A stretch of DNA of 64,000 bases from Flagellimonas sp. MMG031 (GTDB taxonomy: Bacteria > Bacteroidota > Bacteroidia > Flavobacteriales > Flavobacteriaceae): positions 2,908,001-2,972,000 of the forward strand of contig NZ_CP157804.1 in the NCBI RefSeq assembly GCF_040112705.1. The letters run 5' to 3'. This document shows positions 1-11,809 of this stretch, one piece after another. Numbering within the stretch: position 1 is the first letter of the stretch; each line of letters starts with the position of its first letter. The position numbers and the translations under genes are program-made. A model generated the notes under the pieces. It made no database searches. It was not told where the DNA came from and saw nothing but the letters and a program-made list of their open reading frames with translations.

Positions 1-435
1 TACCGTATCACCCACGGCAATGCCTTCCAAATCGTTCCAAAAAGCCATGCTATCATAAAATACCCCCTCGCCCTTTTCGGTGTACACCAATTCCATTTTG
101 CCCTGTTCCCCTGTTTTGTACAACAACGCCGGACTTTCCACAGAAAGCATAAAAAAATCTTCCGACGTACCGCCCACAGCCCTAAAACTTGGGGTGATGG
201 AATCGTAATACTGCGTATTGGTTCGCACTTTATTGGAATTTACATCCACCGTTCCATATACCCCATTGCTACCAGCAAACGCCAAGGTTCTACCATCCAG
301 AAACGTAATGGCCCGGATACTCACCGAATCCTCAAAAACAGGAGTTACCGTTACCGATTGAAACGGTTGCTCCTTGCGTTCTTCTGCGCAAGAAATAACA
401 AGTAAGGCAACAAAAAAGGAAAGAATGGCTCTCAT
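1..435 (-). CDS. YCF48/BNR-like exported lipoprotein ('oxidoreductase' type), 3' part outside window
   Basis: Reading the minus strand from the ATG at 433-435 gives an open frame that runs off the left edge of the window. It begins MRAILSFFVALLVISCAEE, a lipoprotein signal peptide with the lipobox VISC, so the product is probably anchored on the periplasmic side or at the surface. The mature part has short beta-strand repeats (FLDGRTLAFAGSNG, FRAVGGTSEDFFML) like the YCF48/BNR-type propellers that Flavobacteria annotations often call oxidoreductase or photosystem II stability factor-like. No catalytic residue is visible, so a structural or binding role is as likely as an enzymatic one. About 145 codons are present. 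It is divergent from the methyltransferase gene, with 56 bp between the start codons. Confidence 0.75.
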   Translation of the reverse strand, partial: MRAILSFFVALLVISCAEERKEQPFQSVTVTPVFEDSVSIRAITFLDGRTLAFAGSNGVYGTVDVNSNKVRTNTQYYDSITPSFRAVGGTSEDFFMLSVESPALLYKTGEQGKMELVYTEKGEGVFYDSMAFWNDLEGIAVGDTV

Positions 436-469
436 GGTATTTATTTTCCTCAAAAGTACGCAGAAATCA

Positions 470-477
470 TACCTTTG
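470..477 (+). promoter_or_regulatory. Bacteroidota-type -7 element (TACCTTTG)
   Basis: The octamer matches the TAnnTTTG -7 consensus of the Bacteroidota primary sigma factor exactly. It lies 14-17 bp upstream of the two possible start codons of the methyltransferase gene, so the leader would be very short. I see no convincing TTG -33 box at the usual distance. Confidence 0.35.
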
Positions 478-491
478 CAACCTTATTTAAG

Positions 492-1709
492 ATGATGCGT
501 TTACACAGAAACTTGGTATTTGCCGTAATTGATGCCCTCCATATGATTTTTAATGAAGGGGAATATGCCGATAAGGTGATTGAAAAAGTATTGCGCTACG
601 ATAAACGCTGGGGCTCCCGCGACCGTGGCTTTATTGCAGAGACCACCTATGAAATCGTTCGCTGGAAACGCCTTTACTCTGAAATTGCCGAAGTGCACGA
701 GCCGTATAGCAGAGAGCATCTGTTCCGTTTGTTCGGGGTTTGGTGTGTGCTTCGCGGGATTCGCATCCCGGATTGGAAACAATTGGAAGGCACACCGGAG
801 CGTCGCATAAAAGGTCGGTTCGATGAATTGTCCAAAATCCGAAAGTTCAGGGAATCCGTCCCGGATTGGATGGATGAATTGGGAGAAAAATCACTGGGCA
901 GTGAGTTATGGACCAAAGAAATTGCAGCTCAAAATCAGCAAGCCGATGTCATTCTCCGCACCAACACCCTAAAAGTTCCCAAACCACAGCTGAAGAGCTT
1001 CTTGGCCAAGGAGGATATTGCCACTGAATTCATTGAAGGTTATCCTGATGCCCTAAAACTCGTAGAGCGCCAAAATGTGTTCGTTACCCAAGCCTTCAAG
1101 GATGGATTGTTTGAGGTTCAAGACGCTTCTTCCCAACTGGTTGCCCCCTTTTTGGAAGTGGAACCGGGCCAGCGGGTGATAGATGCCTGCGCCGGGGCGG
1201 GTGGTAAAACCCTTCACTTGGCAGCCCAAATGAAGAACAAAGGGCAATTGATCGCTTTGGACATTTATGAAAGTAAATTGAAAAAGCTGAAGAAAAGAGC
1301 ACGTCGCAATGGGGTGCACAATATGGAAACCCGGGTCATCGATTCCAATAAGGTCATCAAAAAATTGCACAATAGCGCAGATCGATTACTACTGGATGCG
1401 CCCTGCTCTGGATTGGGGGTCATTAAGAGAAACCCTGACTCCAAATGGAAATTGGAACCCGAATTTGTGGAACGCATTATGGGCGTTCAGCAAGATATCC
1501 TCCAGAATTACAGCAAAATGGTCAAAAAAGGCGGACAGATGGTCTACGCCACCTGTTCCATTCTTCCACAAGAAAATTCCGAACAAGTCAAAACCTTTTT
1601 GGAGTCCGAAAATGGAAAGGATTTCGAGTTTGTGAAAGAGCAAAACATCTTTGCTTCGGAAACCGGTTTTGATGGGTTTTACATGGCTTTGTTGAAGAAA
1701 AAGGCATGA
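492..1709 (+). CDS. RsmB/NOP2/Sun-family rRNA cytosine-C5 methyltransferase
   Basis: SAM-dependent RNA m5C methyltransferase of the RsmB/NOP2/Sun family, probably acting on 16S rRNA. The N-terminal ~130 residues are helical in the position of the NusB-like/PUA-linked region. The Rossmann catalytic domain has the SAM-binding loop DACAGAGGKT near residue 231, motif IV DAPCSGLG near 302-309 (Cys305, assists product release) and motif VI YATCSILP near 352-359 (Cys355, the nucleophile). All key residues are present. At 405 aa it is a little shorter than E. coli RsmB (429 aa). Two adjacent ATGs (492 and 495) are possible starts; MRLHRN from 495 is equally likely. It stands alone, converging on the M20 gene downstream. 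Confidence 0.9.
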   Translation: MMRLHRNLVFAVIDALHMIFNEGEYADKVIEKVLRYDKRWGSRDRGFIAETTYEIVRWKRLYSEIAEVHEPYSREHLFRLFGVWCVLRGIRIPDWKQLEGTPERRIKGRFDELSKIRKFRESVPDWMDELGEKSLGSELWTKEIAAQNQQADVILRTNTLKVPKPQLKSFLAKEDIATEFIEGYPDALKLVERQNVFVTQAFKDGLFEVQDASSQLVAPFLEVEPGQRVIDACAGAGGKTLHLAAQMKNKGQLIALDIYESKLKKLKKRARRNGVHNMETRVIDSNKVIKKLHNSADRLLLDAPCSGLGVIKRNPDSKWKLEPEFVERIMGVQQDILQNYSKMVKKGGQMVYATCSILPQENSEQVKTFLESENGKDFEFVKEQNIFASETGFDGFYMALLKKKA

Positions 1710-2054
1710 TGAACGGCTGAATAACATGGATTACGCATCCAAAACGGAATGTCATGTTAGGTGTTGTTCGTCACTTCGAGTGGTTTTGACGAAGTCAAAA
1801 TTGTATCGAGAAGTGATTTAAACTTTGCTCGGAAATGGATTGCTGAAAAAAGTTCTCGATAGTTCCCTCCGTAAACACTCGAACACACCAAACGGGAGCG
1901 TGAGAAACCTACAAGAACCAATTAGAAAATAAGATTTCTCAATCGCAACCATGTTGCTCATGTCGAAATGACCCTTGGACGGAATTTGTTCTTTGGAATT
2001 TATCATTCCAGCGCCCGCCTGCCAGGCGGGCGCTGGATATGACAAGTGATTTAC
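1710..2054. other. Non-coding interval built of dispersed repeat elements
   Basis: This 345-bp gap between convergent genes has no plausible gene. It holds fragments of the TTCGAG/TCGAGAAG repeat family (around 1765-1810 and 1890-1970, including a GTGAGAAACCT stretch and a TCATGTCGAAATGAC stretch) that recurs elsewhere between genes, ending in a large palindrome at 2007-2037. Confidence 0.6.
2007..2037. repeat. 31-bp REP-like palindrome
   Basis: Two 15-base GC-rich arms (TCCAGCGCCCGCCTG and its exact reverse complement) flank one central C. There is no T-run on either side, so it is not a classical intrinsic terminator. Its place between the converging methyltransferase and M20 genes would let it block or stabilise 3' ends from both sides. 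It resembles the GC-rich palindromes scattered between genes in many Bacteroidota. Confidence 0.8.
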
Positions 2055-3647
2055 TTATTGTTTCACCGTAGGGTATTCTACGCCCAACTGCTCCAAATAG
2101 GTATCGTACTTGGTTTCGTCATAGTAGAATTCCTCCAAAGCGGGCCTAAACATATCCTGCTTATCCTTGTTCAAATAGGTGGGCGGCATATCATCCGCAG
2201 CAATCATGGGCTCGTATTTGGTTTCCTTGGTCTGTTCATTGTTGAAATAGTCCCAAGCTTGGGTAAGCAATTCCGGTTTCAAGAGAAAGTCCATCACGGT
2301 CATGGCCTCCGCTTTGGCGCCGGCAGTTACCCCTTTGTGTGCAATGGGGGTCGCCATGGCAATGGCATTGGCCCAATGGTGACCTGGCAGTCCAGGAATG
2401 TTGGACGGAAAACGCATGGTAACCGTAGGCACTTTCCAAGATATATCCCCGATATCGTCCGAACCTCCACTCACGGGCTCCAAGACAGGCAGTCCAATTT
2501 CTGATAATTCAGTGGGCAAGCCCTCGATTTTTTTGGACTTCATTTCCGTTTGAACGGCCTTGGCCAGTTTTTGGTCAGCTTCAGACCAATTAGGAAGCCC
2601 CACTTGTTTGATATTTTCATACATGGTCTCGGCAATTACCTTATTAAAATGTCTTGGCCAGGCAGTTCCCAACACGCGGGAGCTCATGGTTGTACCCGTC
2701 ATTAGAGCTGCACCTTTGGCGATATCGTTGGCTTCGGCATACATTTCCATAATGCCTTCGTAGGTGACGTCCCTAAAATAGAACCAAATGGCTGCTTTGG
2801 AAGGTACCACATTGGGCTGGTCGCCCGCATCGGTAAAAATGGAATGGGAACGCTTCAATGGGTGCAAATGCTCCCTTTTGTAGTTCCATCCAATATTCAT
2901 CAACTCCGCGGCATCAAGGGCGCTACGACCTCGCCATGGAGCTCCGGCCGAATGTGCTGCTTCGCCTTCAAACAAATATTCCACAGAAATTAGGCCCGTA
3001 CCACGGGTAGGTCCCCATGAAACGCTCAAATTGCTGCTCACATGGGTAAAAATGCACATATCGATATCATCAAAAAGACCATCACGCACATACCAAGCCT
3101 TGGCTGCGACCAATTCCTCGGCAATACCGGGCCAAACCACCAAGGTTCCACCTATACCTTCCCGCTCCATTACTTGCTTAACCGCTAAAGCGGAGGTGAT
3201 GTTCAACGGAATCCCTGCATTATGGCCTTCACCATGCCCCGGGGCGCCTTCCACAATGGGTTTATGATAGGCCACACCTGGATACTGTGAGGCCTTTGGG
3301 ATACAGTCTACGTCACTTCCCAAAGCAATCACGGGGCCTTCGCCGTTGCTCCACGTAGCAAACCATGCCGTGGGAATATTGGAAATGGAATGTTCAATGG
3401 TAAAACCATTTTCTTCCAAGATGCCCGTAAGGTATTTGGAGCTTTCCTCTTCTTGGAAACCGAGCTCCGCAAAACTGAAGATTTTGTCCACCATGACCTG
3501 TGTTTGCTTATGATTCGCTTCCACAAGGGCTTCCACTTCGGCCTTTAACTTTTTAATCTGACTTTTAGAGTATTTTTTTTGTGCTGTGGCAGTGATTATG
3601 CCTGCGAAAAGAAGTATCCCGCACAATAGGAGGTTGGTCGTTTTCAT
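2055..3647 (-). CDS. M20-family amidohydrolase (AbgB-like), exported
   Basis: Zinc-dependent amidohydrolase/carboxypeptidase of the M20 family, closest in layout to p-aminobenzoyl-glutamate hydrolase subunit B. Its natural substrate is unknown. An N-terminal signal peptide (MKTTNLLLCGILLFAGIITA, cleavage near TAQ) sends it to the periplasm. Metal-site motifs in order are GSDVDCIP (usual R/G-x-D-x-D-A), GHGEGHNAG (equivalent of GHxCGHD), AEELVAAKAW (general base Glu-Glu) and GGSDDIGDISW near the C-terminus. The small dimerisation domain carries EGEAAHSAGAPWRGRSALDA. The first His-rich motif has Glu where many relatives have Cys, which is common in the AbgB branch. 530 aa is normal for exported members. 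It is a single gene. Confidence 0.85.
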   Translation of the reverse strand: MKTTNLLLCGILLFAGIITATAQKKYSKSQIKKLKAEVEALVEANHKQTQVMVDKIFSFAELGFQEEESSKYLTGILEENGFTIEHSISNIPTAWFATWSNGEGPVIALGSDVDCIPKASQYPGVAYHKPIVEGAPGHGEGHNAGIPLNITSALAVKQVMEREGIGGTLVVWPGIAEELVAAKAWYVRDGLFDDIDMCIFTHVSSNLSVSWGPTRGTGLISVEYLFEGEAAHSAGAPWRGRSALDAAELMNIGWNYKREHLHPLKRSHSIFTDAGDQPNVVPSKAAIWFYFRDVTYEGIMEMYAEANDIAKGAALMTGTTMSSRVLGTAWPRHFNKVIAETMYENIKQVGLPNWSEADQKLAKAVQTEMKSKKIEGLPTELSEIGLPVLEPVSGGSDDIGDISWKVPTVTMRFPSNIPGLPGHHWANAIAMATPIAHKGVTAGAKAEAMTVMDFLLKPELLTQAWDYFNNEQTKETKYEPMIAADDMPPTYLNKDKQDMFRPALEEFYYDETKYDTYLEQLGVEYPTVKQ

Positions 3648-3721
3648 AAGGTCGGTTTTGAGTTAGCTATAATGCTCCTAAGATAGTGAAACAACTTTAA
3701 TCTTTGCTTGCTGATGGACTA

Positions 3722-3880
3722 TCAGAATACATTCCGAAGGATATTTTTGATCAAATGTTTGAAAAAATTCACCCAGTTGGGGTCATCATCCAGAAGCATC
3801 AAAAGAATACCTCCCAAAATCAATAGCAAAATGCTTGCAATGAACCGGTCCGAAAACTTCGTTTTTTTTATGGATTTCAT
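3722..3880 (-). CDS. Small single-span membrane protein (52 aa), unknown function
   Basis: A short minus-strand frame starting MKSIKKTKFSDRF, with a hydrophobic segment FIASILLLILGGILLMLL (about residues 13-30) preceded by five basic residues, then an acidic DDDP turn and an amphipathic, basic tail. That layout is a credible single-pass inner-membrane protein with the N-terminus inside. I do not recognise a family. The coding case is strengthened by a full promoter directly upstream (TTG, 23-bp spacer, TACGTTTG) and a 9-12-9 direct repeat just beyond it. It lies 74 bp upstream of the M20 gene start in the same direction, so the two may be co-transcribed. It is too short for standard gene-length cut-offs. 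Confidence 0.6.
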   Translation of the reverse strand: MKSIKKTKFSDRFIASILLLILGGILLMLLDDDPNWVNFFKHLIKNILRNVF

Positions 3881-3902
3881 GTCAATTTCGTTGAACCAAA
3901 AT

Positions 3903-3936
3903 CAAACGTATGAAAATCAATGGGTTTTTGGCACAA
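3903..3936 (-). promoter_or_regulatory. Promoter of the 52-aa membrane protein gene
   Basis: On the minus strand TTG (3936-3934) is followed by a 23-bp spacer and TACGTTTG (3910-3903), an exact TAnnTTTG -7 element at a spacing inside the known Flavobacterium range (TTG-N17-23-TAnnTTTG). The start codon follows 22 bp after the -7 element. Confidence 0.6.
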
Positions 3937-3941
3937 TGAAT

Positions 3942-3971
3942 TGACGGATGCCCCTTTTGATCTGACGGATG
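3942..3971 (-). promoter_or_regulatory. 9-12-9 direct repeat, candidate LytTR-type activator site
   Basis: On the minus strand the 9-mer CATCCGTCA occurs twice, separated by exactly 12 bp (GATCAAAAGGGG), so the copies are 21 bp, two helical turns, apart. That is the architecture bound by LytTR-domain dimers such as AgrA. Shifted by two bases, TCCGTCAAT fits the published-type consensus WMMGTTNRK at all but one position. It ends 5 bp upstream of the -33 TTG of the 52-aa membrane protein promoter, the classical place for an activator. Confidence 0.5.
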
Positions 3972-4035
3972 CGCTATCAACAGCGGTTCGTTAACAAAAC
4001 CCGCCGTTGGTATCTCGAATTACGCCGTAAAATCG

Positions 4036-4043
4036 TATTTTTG
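4036..4043 (+). promoter_or_regulatory. -7 element (TATTTTTG) upstream of purL
   Basis: Exact TAnnTTTG match 32 bp before the purL start codon. The nearest TTG (4007-4009) leaves a 26-bp spacer, slightly too long, so the -33 assignment is doubtful. No purine riboswitch-like fold was recognised in the leader. Confidence 0.35.
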
Positions 4044-4075
4044 CACTTTCTTAAACCGTTCAACGCAAAGATTGT

Positions 4076-7777
<3,702 letters not shown>

Positions 7778-7816
7778 AAATCCACAGGGTTACTTTCGGC
7801 AATAAATTGGGAAATT

Positions 7817-7829
7817 GGTAAAATTTACC
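7817..7829. repeat. 13-bp inverted repeat upstream of acyl-CoA ligase gene
   Basis: GGTAAA-A-TTTACC is a perfect inverted repeat about 75 bp before the ligase start codon. It could be an operator; nothing in the sequence says which regulator. It does not resemble the palindrome in front of the marR gene. Confidence 0.3.
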
Positions 7830-7903
7830 TTAGGTAATTGTTAAATCTGTTTCATTCTTAAAGTCTGATTTGCTATTTTGCAAACGCTTTACACAAACTT
7901 ACT

Positions 7904-9673
7904 ATGCAAACTGTTACCCGATTATTTGATTTCCCATACTATCAACTTGAGAAGTATCCCTTAGCAAAATCATTGGTCACCAAAAGTGACGGTAAATGGA
8001 TAGCGACCTCCACACAGGAATATGTGGATAAGGCCAATGCGGTCAGCCGCGCTTTGCTCCGGATGGGCATTAAACCCAACGACAAGGTTGCCATCATTTC
8101 TATGACCAATCGAACGGAATGGAACATTATTGATATTGGCATTCTTCAAATCGGGGCACAGAACGTACCTATTTATCCCACCATTTCCGAAGATGATTAT
8201 GAGTACATTTTGAACCATTCAGAGGCTAGGTTATGCTTTGTCTCCTGCGAAGAGGTTTTTGAAAAGGTAAAGTCCATCCAATCCAAGGCAAAAAATTTGA
8301 AGGAAGTCTTTTCTTTTGATGAACTGAAGGATTGCAAAAATTGGAAAGAAGTCCTTGACATGGGAAGTGATACCTCCAATCAGGATGAAGTGGAAGCATT
8401 GAAGAAGGCCGTTAAGGCCGAAGATTTGGCCACCTTGATTTATACTTCGGGAACTACGGGTAGACCAAAGGGCGTAATGCTCTCCCACAATAATATTGTA
8501 TCCAATGTAATATCGAGCGAAGTGAGGGTACCTTTTGAAACTGGGGGCACCGCGTTGAGCTTTTTGCCCGTTTGTCACATTTTTGAGCGAATGATTCTTT
8601 ACCTATACCAATATTGCGGTATTGAGATTCACTTTGCCGAGGGTCTGGATAAGATCAGTGACAACGTAAAAGAAGTAAAACCGGATGTGATGACCGTAGT
8701 GCCCCGACTTTTGGAAAAGGTTTACGACGCCATTATTGCAAAAGGGGCAGCACTTACCGGAATCAAAAAGAAATTGTTTTTCTGGGCCGTGGAAACCGGG
8801 CTTAAATTTGAGCCTTACGGTGCCAATGGTTGGTGGTACGAAAAGAAATTGGGACTGGCCCGCAAACTTATTTTCAGCAAATGGAAAGAAGGTTTGGGCG
8901 GCAACCTATCGGTAATGGTTTCTGGAAGCGCAGCCCTGCAAGCTCGCTTAGCGAGGGTTTTTGCAGCAGCGGATATGCCCGTCATGGAAGGCTACGGACT
9001 CACCGAGACATCGCCCGTAATTGCCGTGAACGATCAGCGCAACAAAGGTTGGAAGATAGGCACGGTTGGAAAAATTATTGATGGTGTGGAAGTGAAAATA
9101 GCGGAAGACGGTGAAATCCTATGCAAGGGGCCCAATGTGATGATGGGCTACTACAAAGATCCTGAAAAAACAGCCGAAGTGATGACCGGGGAGTATTTCC
9201 ATACCGGGGATATCGGTGAGATAGATACCGAAGGCTTTTTGCGCATCACAGACCGTAAAAAAGAGATGTTCAAAACTTCTGGCGGTAAATATGTAGCTCC
9301 ACAATTATTGGAAAACCGATTTAAACAATCCCGTTTTATAGAGCAAATCATGGTGGTAGGCGAAGGCGAAAAAATGCCTGCTGCCCTTATACAGCCCAAT
9401 TTTGGCTTTGTCAAGGAATGGGCCAAGCGGCATAAATTGGAGCTGGGTTCCAATGCTGACATTGTGAAAAATGAAAAGGTCATCGAACGTTTCCAAGAAG
9501 AAGTGGATTGGGCCAACCAAGAGTTTGCCAAATGGGAAAAGGTAAAGCAATTTAGGCTCACCCCCGATGTTTGGACCGTGGAAGACGGACACCTAACCCC
9601 AACCATGAAGCTCAAGCGTAAGCCTATTAAGGAAATGTACCTCGAACTTTACAACGATATCTACGGGCATTGA
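7904..9673 (+). CDS. Long-chain fatty acid-CoA ligase (AMP-binding)
   Basis: Activates free fatty acids to acyl-CoA through an acyl-adenylate; membrane-associated in the cytosol. The 589-aa protein has the family signatures in order: P-loop-like A3 motif YTSGTTGRPKGVMLS near residue 180, the A5 motif YGLTETSPV near 365, and A7-A8 HTGDIGEIDTEGFLRITDRKK region near 425-445 with the hinge. The C-terminal Lys motif (TPTMKLKRKPI) is present near the end. It belongs to the LACS/FadD-type branch common in Bacteroidota. It sits a few kilobases upstream of the marR-fadN-fadA-fadE block, so it probably supplies acyl-CoA for that pathway, but it is separated by a convergent gene and is its own transcription unit. 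Confidence 0.9.
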   Translation: MQTVTRLFDFPYYQLEKYPLAKSLVTKSDGKWIATSTQEYVDKANAVSRALLRMGIKPNDKVAIISMTNRTEWNIIDIGILQIGAQNVPIYPTISEDDYEYILNHSEARLCFVSCEEVFEKVKSIQSKAKNLKEVFSFDELKDCKNWKEVLDMGSDTSNQDEVEALKKAVKAEDLATLIYTSGTTGRPKGVMLSHNNIVSNVISSEVRVPFETGGTALSFLPVCHIFERMILYLYQYCGIEIHFAEGLDKISDNVKEVKPDVMTVVPRLLEKVYDAIIAKGAALTGIKKKLFFWAVETGLKFEPYGANGWWYEKKLGLARKLIFSKWKEGLGGNLSVMVSGSAALQARLARVFAAADMPVMEGYGLTETSPVIAVNDQRNKGWKIGTVGKIIDGVEVKIAEDGEILCKGPNVMMGYYKDPEKTAEVMTGEYFHTGDIGEIDTEGFLRITDRKKEMFKTSGGKYVAPQLLENRFKQSRFIEQIMVVGEGEKMPAALIQPNFGFVKEWAKRHKLELGSNADIVKNEKVIERFQEEVDWANQEFAKWEKVKQFRLTPDVWTVEDGHLTPTMKLKRKPIKEMYLELYNDIYGH

Positions 9674-9705
9674 TTAGTTAGCAGTGAGCAATAATTACTG
9701 ATTAA

Positions 9706-9825
9706 CTGTCATTTCGAACGAATGTGAGAAATCTCAAGTACCGTGAATATATTCAATAAAGAAGGTTCCAAAAACGACTGTCGTTCTGAACGTCCCGAAA
9801 ACTATCGGGATGAGGAATCTCTCAA
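9706..9825. repeat. Dispersed flavobacterial intergenic repeat (two copies)
   Basis: Two tandem, diverged units, one beginning GTCATTTCGAACGAATGTG and ending in GAGAAATCTC, the other beginning GTCGTTCTGAACG and ending in GAGGAATCTC. The second includes a small CCCGA...TCGGG hairpin. The same family of sequences occurs at 1745-1970 and 22455-22530. Confidence 0.55.
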
Positions 9826-9845
9826 AGCATAGTTGCCAGTAATAA

Positions 9846-9875
9846 AAAAAACCAACGGAAATCCGTTGGTTTTTT
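9846..9875. terminator. Bidirectional intrinsic terminator
   Basis: Perfect 13-bp arms (AAAAAACCAACGG and complement) around an AAAT loop, giving a U-tract on either strand. It separates the convergent acyl-CoA ligase and BspA-like genes. Confidence 0.9.
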
Positions 9876-9891
9876 AAATTCTATTAAAATT

Positions 9892-11664
9892 TTACTGACA
9901 TGCCACAAAATTAGGGTCATTGGCAACTTCCCATTGAAGATTCTCTTTCAGCTTAGTATAAGCATCAAGTGATTCATTTGTATCACAAATGGAAAGACCG
10001 TCAATCCCAAAAGGAACATCTGTGGATGTACTAGGATTATTGGCCCAACCGATAATAGTTGTACTAAGATTTACTGGGGATATACCGCTATTGTTAAACA
10101 TTCCAAATGCAAATTTTAAACTTTCAAGGTTCCAATTTTCTAAATCTTGATCAAATTTTGGAGCTTCTAAGAACATTATGGTCATATCATCTACCTGACT
10201 AACATCCCATCCGCCTATATCAGCATTAAAAGATTGTGCATATGCAAACATACCTTGCATATCAGTAACGTTGCCGACATTCCAACCTCCGATATCAGCA
10301 TTAAAAGATTGTGCATTTGCAAACATACTTCCCATATCGGTTACATTGTCCACCTCCCAGTTACTAATATTTGCATTGAATAATATTGCATTGGAGAACA
10401 TACTATTCATATTGGTGACATTTACCACATTCCAATTACTTATATCTGAATTAAATGATTCGGCTTGTGTAAACATCCAAGACATATCGATCACATTGTC
10501 AACCTTCCAACTACTGAGGTCTGCATTAAATGAAGTTGCCCCGAAGAACATAGAAGCCATATTCGTGACATTGCTGACATTCCAATCACTCAAATCCGAA
10601 TTGAAAACTTCTGCCCTTCTAAACATTCCAGACATATCAGTTACTTTGCTTACATCCCATTTGCTAAGGTCTGAGTTAAATGACATGGCGTCTCCAAACA
10701 TCCCCGACATATCAGTCACGTTGCTAACATCCCAATTGCTAAGGTCGGAAGTAAATTCACGGGCGTTGGCAAACATGGCACTCATATTAGTTATATTGCT
10801 CACATCCCAATTACTTAAATCAGCATTAAATACTGATTGTTGGTTATAGTCCAATTCTACCAAATTACCAGTAAGAAACATTCCAGAAAGATCCTGAACA
10901 TTTTGTAGGTCAGGCACATCCTCGGCATGATATTCAAGATTCGGGCAGAATGCAAATGCGTACTTCAGACTTTTCCACTCAATTGAACCCCATTGCTCAA
11001 TACCGACCAAACTTTCCCAAACATTTATTACCTGTGATTGTAAATATGGATTTAGGGTACCCATACTTATTGCCGGGAAATTACCTTGGATTGCGACTTT
11101 GTAAATACCTGGTTGTGAATAAATATGACTAGGGTTTTGTGTAGTTAAATTTTCTTGGACACCATCTCCCCAGTCTATTGTATAATTGTATTCATAATCC
11201 ATGTTCGTACCTACCATTATCTCAAAATTACTTTCTGGAATATTCCATAAAGTCACAAATGAATCCGGTTCCTCTGCTAAAGATTCTATAACGTTCTCCA
11301 CTTTTATGGTTATGTCCGCCTCCTTTTGATCTTGCCCATCAGTAACGGAAACAACGATTTGATGCTGTGCTTTAACTGAAAAGTCTAACGATTTCCCCGA
11401 AGCCAAACTTAAACTCCCGGAATTGCTAATCTCAAATAAATTGTTGTCATTGGTACTAATACTAAATGTCAACTCATCCTGGTCTGCATCGGTGGCTTTT
11501 ACAGTTCCGATGGTTATAGCATCTGAAATATCCTCGGCCACAGTAAAAGTTTGTGCCTCAGTTTTGGGAGCATTGTTCTTTGCCGGTTCCGGACTTTCAT
11601 CTTTGCCGCAAGACCACAGCAATCCAATCAAAATAATTGTGTAAAACAAATTCTTGGTGTTCAT
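9892..11664 (-). CDS. BspA-like repeat surface lipoprotein with cadherin- and PKD-like domains
   Basis: A 590-aa exported lipoprotein (signal peptide ending LLWSCGKDE). After the lipobox comes a cadherin-like domain (about 40-130: VTDGQDQKEADITIKVEN), then a PKD-like strand region containing YTIDWGDGVQE (about 160-200), and then ten consecutive 25-residue units of the BspA/DUF285 type with the pattern FNxDLSxWDVSxVTDMxxMF. Such proteins are surface-exposed and in other bacteria bind host or matrix proteins; the ligand here is unknown. It has no T9SS sorting domain that I can see. The upstream region holds a degenerate 9-12-9 repeat shared with the 52-aa membrane protein gene, suggesting common control. 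It is divergent from marR. Confidence 0.85.
   Translation of the reverse strand: MNTKNLFYTIILIGLLWSCGKDESPEPAKNNAPKTEAQTFTVAEDISDAITIGTVKATDADQDELTFSISTNDNNLFEISNSGSLSLASGKSLDFSVKAQHQIVVSVTDGQDQKEADITIKVENVIESLAEEPDSFVTLWNIPESNFEIMVGTNMDYEYNYTIDWGDGVQENLTTQNPSHIYSQPGIYKVAIQGNFPAISMGTLNPYLQSQVINVWESLVGIEQWGSIEWKSLKYAFAFCPNLEYHAEDVPDLQNVQDLSGMFLTGNLVELDYNQQSVFNADLSNWDVSNITNMSAMFANAREFTSDLSNWDVSNVTDMSGMFGDAMSFNSDLSKWDVSKVTDMSGMFRRAEVFNSDLSDWNVSNVTNMASMFFGATSFNADLSSWKVDNVIDMSWMFTQAESFNSDISNWNVVNVTNMNSMFSNAILFNANISNWEVDNVTDMGSMFANAQSFNADIGGWNVGNVTDMQGMFAYAQSFNADIGGWDVSQVDDMTIMFLEAPKFDQDLENWNLESLKFAFGMFNNSGISPVNLSTTIIGWANNPSTSTDVPFGIDGLSICDTNESLDAYTKLKENLQWEVANDPNFVACQ
10081..10830 (-). repeat. Ten tandem 75-bp coding repeats (BspA/DUF285 units)
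   Basis: Exactly 750 bp encode ten 25-residue units, each starting near F-N-A/S-D and containing W-x-V and D/N-M-x-x-M-F. Units 2-4 (roughly 10530-10755) are the most alike at DNA level, as expected for repeats that expand by recombination. Confidence 0.85.
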
Positions 11665-11732
11665 AAGTAAAATTTAGGTGAATAGATATGTGGACAATAT
11701 CACACATTCATTTCATATTTTACCCCACGATC

Positions 11733-11762
11733 TGATCAATGCCCCTTTTGATCTGACGGATG
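11733..11762 (-). promoter_or_regulatory. Second 9-12-9 repeat, upstream of the BspA-like gene
   Basis: Shares 24 identical bases with the site at 3948-3971: the same 9-mer CATCCGTCA and the same 12-bp spacer, followed by a weaker second half CATTGATCA. It reads in the same direction as the BspA-like gene and ends 68 bp before its start codon, against 61 bp for the other copy. No good TAnnTTTG element follows, which would suit an activator-dependent promoter. Confidence 0.45.
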
Positions 11763-11809
11763 AGCCTTCTCAGTCAATAATTGAATAAAAAATCATTTGC
11801 ACTTAACCT

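Noticed and set aside
2046..2504. 152-codon plus-strand open frame opposite the M20 gene
   Set aside because: Antisense to conserved M20 coding sequence with no homology I can name.
10271..10849. 192-codon plus-strand open frame in the BspA-like gene
   Set aside because: It is the mirror of the 75-bp repeats on the other strand; composition follows the repeat and there is no start context or family resemblance.
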